NCBI GenBank assembly: GCA_022701925.1
Contig: JAKONM010000320.1
Span: forward strand, 1 to 9,118
Length of the DNA stretch: 9,118 nt
Direction of reading: 5' to 3'
From: Microbacteriaceae bacterium
Lineage (GTDB): Bacteria; Actinomycetota; Actinomycetes; Actinomycetales; Microbacteriaceae
The position numbers and the translations under genes were made by a program. The notes beneath the pieces were generated by a model, which saw only the letters and a list, made by a program, of their open reading frames with translations, was not told the origin of the DNA and did not search any database. This document shows positions 1 to 5,212 of the stretch, piece after piece; within the stretch, counting starts at the first letter, position 1, and each line of letters opens with the position of its first letter.

Positions 1-54
1 CAGGTCGATGGTGGGCTTCGGCGCTCCGTGCGGAGCGGTCGCGGGTGCGGACAT
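1..54 (-). CDS. 5' end of an unidentified gene following padR (partial)
   Basis: Only the first 18 codons are in the window, reading MSAPATAPHGAPKPTIDL, so the product cannot be identified. The ATG (54-52) follows the TGA of the PadR-type regulator with no gap. A GAGAGG Shine-Dalgarno-like stretch lies at 68-63 inside the end of that gene, 8 bases from the ATG. This arrangement indicates co-transcription and probably translational coupling. By analogy with other PadR operons the gene may be a transporter or other target controlled by the regulator, but this is a guess from context only. Confidence 0.7.
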   Translation of the reverse strand, partial: MSAPATAPHGAPKPTIDL

Positions 55-618
55 TCAGTCTGCCTCTCGGGTCTTCTCGTCGGCGACGATCTGGGGAAGG
101 GCGTCGATCACGGTGTCGAGCCACGCCAGCTCCGCGCGGAGGCGGTAGCCGTGGTGGGCCATCACGTGCTGCTCGGCCAGGGTCAGGCGGGGGGCGATGC
201 GCTGCAGGACGTCGGCCTGGTCCTGCACCTCCGCGGCGATCGCGCCGCGGCGCTCGGCGAGCACCGCGGGCAGGTCGTCGAGCACCTCGGTACCGAGTCG
301 CGCCATCGCCAGGTCGAACGGGTCGGGCTTGAGGGCGAAGGCGGTCAGCGTCTCGAGCCGCAGGCGGTCGAGGGCCTCCCGCCCCGCCTCGGTGATCTGC
401 ACGATCTCCCGCTCGGGGCGCGCGCCCTCGCGCTCGGTGCGCACGTGCTCGACGAGCCCGTCCGCCAGCAGCCGCTTGAGGCCGCCGTAGATGCCGCCGA
501 CGTGGAAGTCGGTCCACATGCTCACGTGCTCGCGCTCGGCCAGCAGGCGCAGCTGGTGCCCGTGCATCGGCCCCCGCTCGGCCAGGGAGCCGAGCAGGAA
601 GACGCGGATGGACGACAC
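55..618 (-). CDS. PadR family transcriptional regulator
   Basis: The 187-aa product is a DNA-binding repressor of the PadR family, which typically controls efflux pumps or detoxifying enzymes and releases DNA on ligand binding. The N-terminal ~75 residues have the family's winged-helix pattern: LLGSLAERGPMHGHQL, then VGGIYGGLKRLLADGLVE as the recognition region, then REIVQITEAGREALDRL as wing and linker. Residues ~90-180 form a predicted helical C-terminal domain of the dimerising type. Length is normal for the family. The start is a GTG at 618-616 with no good Shine-Dalgarno upstream, and the message may be leaderless or nearly so. A 26-bp palindrome (621-646) lies only two bases from the start codon, which suggests autorepression. 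The next gene downstream starts immediately after the stop. The family call is secure; the ligand is unknown. Confidence 0.9.
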   Translation of the reverse strand: MSSIRVFLLGSLAERGPMHGHQLRLLAEREHVSMWTDFHVGGIYGGLKRLLADGLVEHVRTEREGARPEREIVQITEAGREALDRLRLETLTAFALKPDPFDLAMARLGTEVLDDLPAVLAERRGAIAAEVQDQADVLQRIAPRLTLAEQHVMAHHGYRLRAELAWLDTVIDALPQIVADEKTREAD

Positions 619-620
619 GA

Positions 621-646
621 GGGATCAGTCTCGCACGACTAATCCC
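621..646. promoter_or_regulatory. 26-bp imperfect palindrome, likely PadR operator
   Basis: The half-site GGGATnAGTCnnG is mirrored on the other side of a centre between 633 and 634, with 10 of 13 positions matching in each half. It lies in the 92-base gap between padR (leftward) and the 149-aa gene (rightward), two bases from the padR GTG. Its size and position are typical of an autoregulatory operator for a dimeric winged-helix repressor. Binding by this PadR protein is inferred. Confidence 0.6.
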
Positions 647-710
647 GAAGCCACCGTTGGAGCACCCTGTCGGGGACGGCTGGGATGCTGCCTCGACGGG
701 GAGGGCGCGC

Positions 711-1160
711 ATGGAGCAGGTCGTCTACCACCGCGGCGAGCACGACCGCGTGTGGCTGGGGTTCACGAGGTCTCGGGCGATCGAGTGGAGCCGCGTGCTG
801 CGGGTGCACTGGCCCAACTGGCCGGGCGCCGAGGCGATGTGGCAGCTGACCACCGCGCTGGGCGAGGGCGTGCCCGCCGCGCTCACCGAGTGGGCCGACC
901 GGGCCAGGACCGCCGAGGCGCTGGGCTTCTCCCCCGCCGCGTACGACCGCCTGCAGCTGGCGCTCGACGCGATCCCCGCGATCGAGCACGTCGCGCACCC
1001 CGACAACGAGCCGGATCCGCGCTGGCCGGGGCACACCATCCGCGCCTTCGAGCCGGAGCTGTGGTCGGACTGGCCGCTGCTGGTCGCCCTGGGCTGGGAC
1101 GACCAGGAGGCGGTGCTGCTGCTGCTCAGCGCCCGGGAGGCCCTCGGCGTCGAGCGCTGA
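711..1160 (+). CDS. Hypothetical tryptophan-rich protein, 149 aa
   Basis: I do not recognise the family. The start chosen is the ATG at 711, preceded six bases upstream by GGGAGGG (698-704). An in-frame ATG at 657 would add 18 residues but has no such site. The product is soluble-looking, with no signal peptide or membrane segment. It holds ten tryptophans in 149 residues, several in paired motifs such as WPNWPG (about 32-37) and WSDW, and a hydrophobic stretch QEAVLLLLSAREAL near the C-terminus. Codon third positions are strongly G/C, supporting a real gene. It is transcribed away from padR across a shared 92-base control region and may be affected by the palindrome there. Its stop lies only 8 bases from the stop of the converging 83-aa gene, leaving no room for a terminator between them. 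Confidence 0.75.
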   Translation: MEQVVYHRGEHDRVWLGFTRSRAIEWSRVLRVHWPNWPGAEAMWQLTTALGEGVPAALTEWADRARTAEALGFSPAAYDRLQLALDAIPAIEHVAHPDNEPDPRWPGHTIRAFEPELWSDWPLLVALGWDDQEAVLLLLSAREALGVER

Positions 1161-1168
1161 CGCGCCGG

Positions 1169-1420
1169 CTACTCGATGCGGAAGCCGTCGTCGTCGAACA
1201 GGTCCTCGCGCTCGTCGACGTCCGCGTCCTCGACGTCGTCGAGGACGCTCCGCTCGTGCAGGGCGCGCGCGGCGCGGACGGCGGTGCGGCGCTCGGCGGC
1301 GGTGCGGGCGGCGGCGACCACGACCAGCGCGGCCAGCAGCTCGGGCGGCGGCCGCAGGTCGGTCATCACCTCGCCGTGCAGGGCGCGGGCGAGCGCGTCC
1401 TCGAAGTCCTCGTCCTCCAC
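1169..1420 (-). CDS. Hypothetical small acidic protein, 83 aa
   Basis: Family not recognised. The reading frame has consistent G/C third positions and ends in TAG at 1171-1169. The frame stays open further upstream, but that part coincides with a repeated intergenic element (1431-1533), so the GTG at 1420-1418 is taken as the start. The Shine-Dalgarno is poor (GGGCGG directly adjacent), so the start is uncertain. The protein begins with an acidic run (EDEDFED) and has an alanine-rich helical centre (about residues 28-57). It ends in a highly acidic tail (DDVEDADVDEREDLFDDDG). By count it has 24 acidic against 10 arginine residues, with no lysine. No signal peptide or membrane segment is seen. 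It lies downstream of the ABC permease gene on the same strand, but the repeat element separates them. Confidence 0.6.
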   Translation of the reverse strand: MEDEDFEDALARALHGEVMTDLRPPPELLAALVVVAAARTAAERRTAVRAARALHERSVLDDVEDADVDEREDLFDDDGFRIE

Positions 1421-1430
1421 CCGCCCATGT

Positions 1431-1533
1431 TCGCGGATCCGCAGCTCCTGCGCGGATCCGCGGTTCCGGGCCGACACGCCGCGCCCGCACCGCTGCAGCA
1501 CGGCGTGTCGCGAGATGTCTGCGGATCTGCGAG
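1431..1533. repeat. Symmetric intergenic repeat element, copy A
   Basis: This copy aligns without gaps to 8252-8354. Conserved blocks are TCGCGGATCCGCAG (1431-1444), GCGCGGATCCGC (1450-1461), GCCGACACGCCG (1470-1481), CGGCGTGTCG (1501-1510) and CTGCGGATCTGCGAG (1519-1533). Together they match the second copy at 62 of 63 positions. The intervening spacers (5, 8, 19 and 8 bases) match at only 11 of 40, so the order, spacing and box sequences are kept while the rest drifts. The inner arms 1472-1481 and 1501-1510 form a perfect 10-bp inverted repeat with a 19-base loop. The palindromic boxes at 1452-1461 and 1521-1530 lie equidistant (34.5 bp) from the dyad centre at 1491. The element begins 6 bases after the stop of the leftward permease gene. 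There is no T-tract, so it is not a standard intrinsic terminator. Confidence 0.85.
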
Positions 1534-1539
1534 CGGTGC

Positions 1540-2397
1540 TCAGCCGCTGACGTCCTTGCGGGCGAACCACCAGGCGGCGACCGCGCCCAGGACGACGGCC
1601 CAGATCAGGCCGCTGAGCACGCTGGAGGCGACGGGCGCCAGATCGACGGGCTGCTCCAGGAAGGCGCGGTAGGCGGTGGAGAAGTGCGTCGGCAGCGCCA
1701 CGCGCAGGTCGCCGAGCGCCGGGATCTGGTCGAGGATCCGCGACAGGATCGACGCCAGCACGACCCCGCCGGCGGCGGCCAGCGGCGAGCCCGCGACCAC
1801 CGTCAGCAGCGTGCCCAGCGCCGCCGCCCACAGCAGCCCGGCGGCGGCGACCAGGGTCGTCAGCCCCAGCCGGACGACCGAGTCGCCGAGTCCCAGTCGC
1901 GGGCCGCCCGGCACCTGGATGCCCTCGAAGCCGTAGGACAGCACGCCGACCAGCAGCGCGACGGCGGTCAGCGCGACGAGCCCGGCCAGCAGGATCACGG
2001 CGGCGACCCCGGCCTTGACCCCCAGCAGCCGCAGCCGCGGCACGGGCACCGTCAGCAGGTACTTCAGGGTGGAGCGGCTCGCCTCGCCGGCGATCAGGTC
2101 GCCGAACAGCAGGGCGGCCACCAGGGTCGCCAGGAAGCCGCCGGTCAGCACCAGCACGAAGGCCGCGAAGGTGCCGCCGGAGGCCTGCGCCAGCGCGGTC
2201 AGGTCGGTGCTGCCGCTGGAGGAGGAGGGCGGCGGCCCGCCCACCAGCAGCGCGACGCGCACGACGACCGGCAGCACGGCCAGCAGGATCAGCACGATCC
2301 GCACCCGCCACTGGCTCAGCTGCCGAGCCAGCTCGACGCGGAACGGCAGCACGCGGCGCACGCGGCCGGGCGCGACGGGGGGCGGGAACGCGGTCAT
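1540..2397 (-). CDS. ABC-2 type transporter permease
   Basis: The 285-aa integral membrane protein is the permease partner of the ATPase-containing fusion encoded just upstream. Six hydrophobic segments are visible at about residues 32-52, 75-100, 126-155, 178-203, 205-222 and 255-278. After the second helix comes LIAGEASRSTLKYLLTVPVPR, the cytoplasmic coupling loop typical of ABC-2 permeases of the NatB/BcrB sort (GE...STLKYLLT.PV.R). A serine-rich external loop (SSSSGSTD) follows the first helix. The ATG at 2397-2395 overlaps the TGA of the preceding gene as ATGA, so the two proteins are translationally coupled and probably made in equal amounts. Two copies of each would form a full exporter. 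The substrate is not evident; related exporters move peptides, lipids or antibiotics. Confidence 0.9.
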   Translation of the reverse strand: MTAFPPPVAPGRVRRVLPFRVELARQLSQWRVRIVLILLAVLPVVVRVALLVGGPPPSSSSGSTDLTALAQASGGTFAAFVLVLTGGFLATLVAALLFGDLIAGEASRSTLKYLLTVPVPRLRLLGVKAGVAAVILLAGLVALTAVALLVGVLSYGFEGIQVPGGPRLGLGDSVVRLGLTTLVAAAGLLWAAALGTLLTVVAGSPLAAAGGVVLASILSRILDQIPALGDLRVALPTHFSTAYRAFLEQPVDLAPVASSVLSGLIWAVVLGAVAAWWFARKDVSG

Positions 2398-5081
2398 GCG
2401 CCGGGCTCCGTCGCGCCGATCAGGTCGAGGAACGCGTCCTCCAGGCCGCGGCCGCGCGACAGCCCGACGACGCCGACCCCGGCGCCGACGAGCAGCGCGG
2501 CGACCTGCTGCGGCGGCCGCCCGGCCAGGTCCACCCGCACGGCGTCCTCCTCCCGGTCCGCGCGCGCCTCGACGCCGGCGACCCGCAGCGCAGCCAGGGC
2601 GGCGGCGCGGTCGTCCACGTGCACCACGACCTCGCCCCCGTCGCCCGCGACCTCGGCCACGGTGCCGGCCGCGACCACGCGGCCGTGGCTCATCACGACG
2701 ACGTGCGAGCAGGTCTGCTCCACCTCCGCGAGCAGGTGCGAGGACACCACGACCGTGCGGCCGCTGTCCGCGTAGGCCCGCAGCACACCGCGCAGCGCCG
2801 TGATCTGGGGAGGGTCCAGGCCGTTCGTCGGCTCGTCGAGCACCAGCAGGTCGGGTAGGCCGAGCATCGCCTGCGCGATCGCGAGCCGCTGCCGCATGCC
2901 CTGGCTGTAGCCGCGGACGGGTCGCCGGATCGCGCCGCCCAGGTCGGCCACGGCCAGCACCTCGTCGAAGTGCGCCTCGTGGCGCGGACGCCCGGTCGCG
3001 GCCCAGTACAGCTCCAGGTTGCGGCGACCGGACAGCTGGGGCAGGAAGCCCGGGCCCTCGATGAAGCAGCCCAGGCGCGTCAGGGCCGGGGTGCCGGGCA
3101 CCACCGGCTCGCCGAACAGCCGCACCTCCCCCGCATCGGGGCGGATCAGGCCGGTGACCATCCGCAGCGTCGTCGTCTTGCCCGCGCCGTTCTCGCCGAG
3201 CAGCCCGAGCACCTGGCCGCGCTCGACCGCGAAGCCCACGTCGTCGACGGCCAGGAAGCCGCTGCGGAACCGCTTGACGAGGCCCTCGATCACCAGCGGC
3301 GGCGCCTCGTCCGTCTCCCGCTCGGGCACCGCGGCGAAGCGTCCGTGACGGCGGCCGCGCAGCGCGGCCACGGCCAGCAGCAGCGCTGCGGCCAGCAGGG
3401 CGGCGACGATCCCGACCAGCACCCCGGTCGCGGGCAGGCCCGCGGTGCGATCGGCGCCGACCACGGCGGTGCTCGGCAGCACCAGGTCGCCGGCCGGCCG
3501 CACCCGCCAGGCTGCGGGCGTCGTGCTGCCGGTGAACTGGCTGTCGCTGGTGCGGAGGGTCAGCGCGATGCGGTCCCCGGGCGCCAGGTTCCACACGGTG
3601 GCGGGCAGCGCGACCCGCACCGCGGTGCCGCCGGCCGGCACGGTCAGGCGCACGGGCGCGACGCCGCCGGGCAGCGCCCGCTCCGCGTCGCCGGTGCGCA
3701 CGGTCAGCTGCGCGTACAGCACGGCGGTGCCCGCACCGGTGCCGGAGGCGGGCTCGATGCGGACGGGCACGGACGCCGCGCCCGCCAGCAGCGCCGGCGC
3801 GGGGAGGGGCGCGGAGACGAACGTCGCGGCCTCCTCCGCCGGGTTGCCGGCGGCCAGGAAGCGGGAGGCGGTGCGGCCCAGCGACCCGCTCGCGTCGAGC
3901 CCGGGCACGCCGGTGATGGAGGCGGGCAACCCGCCGGGCGGGTTCACGACGGCGGTCGCCGCCCCCGACAGCGCGACCTCGGTGCCGCGCCCCGTCAGGC
4001 CTCCGTAGCGGGCGGCGGTCCGCTGCTCCGGGAAGGCGGTGGCGCTGGCCGGCACGTCGAGCACGAACCGCGAGGAGACCGGGCGGTCGGCCGCCAGGTG
4101 GTCGCGCAGCCACGCCTCCAGCACGCCCTCCGTGCCCGCGGTGCCGCCGCCGTCGTGGCCGCCGTCGAACCACCGCACCTGCACCGGCGCGCCCGCCGCG
4201 GCCAGCTGCCGGGCGTTCGCGTCGGCCTGGTCCAGCCCGAACAGCCGGTCCTGCTCGCCCTGCAGCAGCAGGGTCGGCGCGGTCATGCGGGACAGCACGG
4301 TCGACGGGGAGGAGCGGCGCAGCAGCGCGAGGTCCGCCGCCGTGGCGGTGCCGCCGGTGACCAGGCGGCGGTACAGGCTGCAGAAGTCCGCGGTGAAACG
4401 GCCGCACGGCTCGGCCGATCCGGCGATGCCCGCGCCGAAGAGCCGCGCCGCCCAGCCGGCCTTGAAGTCGCGCAGCACCGGCTGGCCGGCCGGGGTGCCC
4501 GCCGAGGGCGGGGCCAGCGCGTCCGCCAGGTCGTTCCAGGTGATGGCGGCGACGACCGTGTCGACGCGCGGGTCGGTGGCGCCCGCCATCAGGGCCAGCG
4601 CGCCGCCGTACGAGCCGCCGACGACGGCGACGACCGGGTCGTCGTCCCGCCGCTCGACCGCGGGCGTCCGGGCGAGCAGATCGATCATCGATCGTGCGTC
4701 CGGCACCTCGCCGTCCAGCGAGTCGAGCCCGATGCTGCCCTGCGACCGCCCGAAGCCGCGGGCCGAGTAGGCGAGCACGACGTAGCCCTGCCGCTGCAGG
4801 CTGCGCGCCTGCGCGGCCAACGCGGTCTTGTCCTGCCCGAAGCCGTGGGCGAGCAGCACGGCCGGTGCGGGGGTGCTGGCGGGCGTGTAGAGGTCGGCGT
4901 CCAGGCGGATGCGCTGCGCCGAGCCCGGCGACTCGGGCGAGGTCACGGTGACCTGCCGCACCGATCCCCCGCCGGTGGACGCCTGCGCCGGTGCGCCGGG
5001 CGGCGCGACCAGCGCGACGGCCAGCGCGGCGGCGGCCGCGCGCCGGATCCATCGGCTGCGGGGCACCGCCCGATGGTGCAC
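2394..5081 (-). CDS. Secreted S15/CocE-like hydrolase fused through one TM helix to an ABC ATPase
   Basis: One uninterrupted 895-aa frame encodes three parts. Residues 1-35 are a signal sequence (twin-arginine-rich start, alanine/leucine core, AQAS). Residues ~40-330 are an alpha/beta hydrolase with HGFGQDK near 79, nucleophile S157 in GGSYGG, D278 in GEQDRLF and H309 in GGHDGG, as in the X-Pro dipeptidyl-peptidase/CocE group. Residues ~335-528 look like the beta jelly-roll that ends S15 enzymes. A helix at ~549-574 is followed by RGRRHGR (positive-inside), then an ATPase: Walker A GENGAGKTT (~629), a Q-loop with Glu in place of Gln (GCFIEGPGF), signature YSQGM, Walker B LLVLDEP and H-loop SSHLL. 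The predicted topology puts the hydrolase outside and the ATPase inside. The GTG start at 5081 has a modest AGG site and lies in an inverted repeat. Domain calls are strong; substrate and exact activity are unknown. Confidence 0.88.
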   Translation of the reverse strand: MHHRAVPRSRWIRRAAAAALAVALVAPPGAPAQASTGGGSVRQVTVTSPESPGSAQRIRLDADLYTPASTPAPAVLLAHGFGQDKTALAAQARSLQRQGYVVLAYSARGFGRSQGSIGLDSLDGEVPDARSMIDLLARTPAVERRDDDPVVAVVGGSYGGALALMAGATDPRVDTVVAAITWNDLADALAPPSAGTPAGQPVLRDFKAGWAARLFGAGIAGSAEPCGRFTADFCSLYRRLVTGGTATAADLALLRRSSPSTVLSRMTAPTLLLQGEQDRLFGLDQADANARQLAAAGAPVQVRWFDGGHDGGGTAGTEGVLEAWLRDHLAADRPVSSRFVLDVPASATAFPEQRTAARYGGLTGRGTEVALSGAATAVVNPPGGLPASITGVPGLDASGSLGRTASRFLAAGNPAEEAATFVSAPLPAPALLAGAASVPVRIEPASGTGAGTAVLYAQLTVRTGDAERALPGGVAPVRLTVPAGGTAVRVALPATVWNLAPGDRIALTLRTSDSQFTGSTTPAAWRVRPAGDLVLPSTAVVGADRTAGLPATGVLVGIVAALLAAALLLAVAALRGRRHGRFAAVPERETDEAPPLVIEGLVKRFRSGFLAVDDVGFAVERGQVLGLLGENGAGKTTTLRMVTGLIRPDAGEVRLFGEPVVPGTPALTRLGCFIEGPGFLPQLSGRRNLELYWAATGRPRHEAHFDEVLAVADLGGAIRRPVRGYSQGMRQRLAIAQAMLGLPDLLVLDEPTNGLDPPQITALRGVLRAYADSGRTVVVSSHLLAEVEQTCSHVVVMSHGRVVAAGTVAEVAGDGGEVVVHVDDRAAALAALRVAGVEARADREEDAVRVDLAGRPPQQVAALLVGAGVGVVGLSRGRGLEDAFLDLIGATEPGA

Positions 5082-5103
5082 GCGCCGCCTGGACGGCGTG
5101 CAC
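5076..5103 (-). promoter_or_regulatory. Inverted repeat covering the start codon of the hydrolase-ABC gene
   Basis: GTGCACGC (5076-5083) and GCGTGCAC (5096-5103) form a perfect 8-bp inverted repeat with a 12-base spacer. On the leftward transcript the GTG start codon (5081-5079) lies in the 3' arm and the CCAGG ribosome-binding stretch lies in the loop. It could be a start-masking RNA hairpin or a DNA operator; the sequence does not decide between them. Confidence 0.5.
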
Positions 5104-5212
5104 AGCCCGCGGGGGTCCGCCTCCCCTGGGCGGGACCGTGGAATCCTGCTTCCCGGCCTGTTCCCAGGCCGCGTTGCGCTTGCATCGAGGCGCTCACCCG
5201 TCAGGAGGCCCC
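5082..5212. promoter_or_regulatory. Divergent control region between the ABC and dehydrogenase operons
   Basis: This 131-base gap separates two divergent operons and must hold both promoters, though no clear -35/-10 pair stands out. Besides the start-codon inverted repeat it contains two further hairpin-forming repeats. GGTCCGCC (5114-5121) pairs with GGCGGGACC (5129-5137) with one bulge. CGGCCTG (5154-5160) pairs perfectly with CAGGCCG (5165-5171) around a TTCC loop. A strong AGGAGG ribosome-binding site for the rightward gene lies at 5203-5208. Confidence 0.6.

Noticed and set aside
656..685. TTGGAG and TGGGAT as a -35/-10 pair for the 149-aa gene
   Set aside because: Matches to consensus are weak and chance occurrences are common; there is no other support.
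1472..1510. Standard Rho-independent terminator
   Set aside because: The stem is good, but the 19-base loop is large and no T-run follows on either strand.
1435..1528. Repeated GGATCC sequences as restriction or cloning artefacts
   Set aside because: The surrounding conserved boxes, fixed spacing and two separate intergenic locations 6.8 kb apart fit a natural element, not vector or linker sequence.
3290..3440. Possible junction of two separate genes (hydrolase and ATPase) joined by error
   Set aside because: The frame is continuous through the membrane helix and its basic flank, and no Shine-Dalgarno or convincing start codon for a separate ATPase is seen. It is kept as a true fusion.
1540..5103. 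An 1187-codon leftward frame that includes the permease at its end
   Set aside because: Its first ~900 residues are low-complexity Arg/Ala/Gly sequence antisense to codon structure and lie out of frame with the clear hydrolase-ABC fusion. Only the last 285 residues are a real gene.
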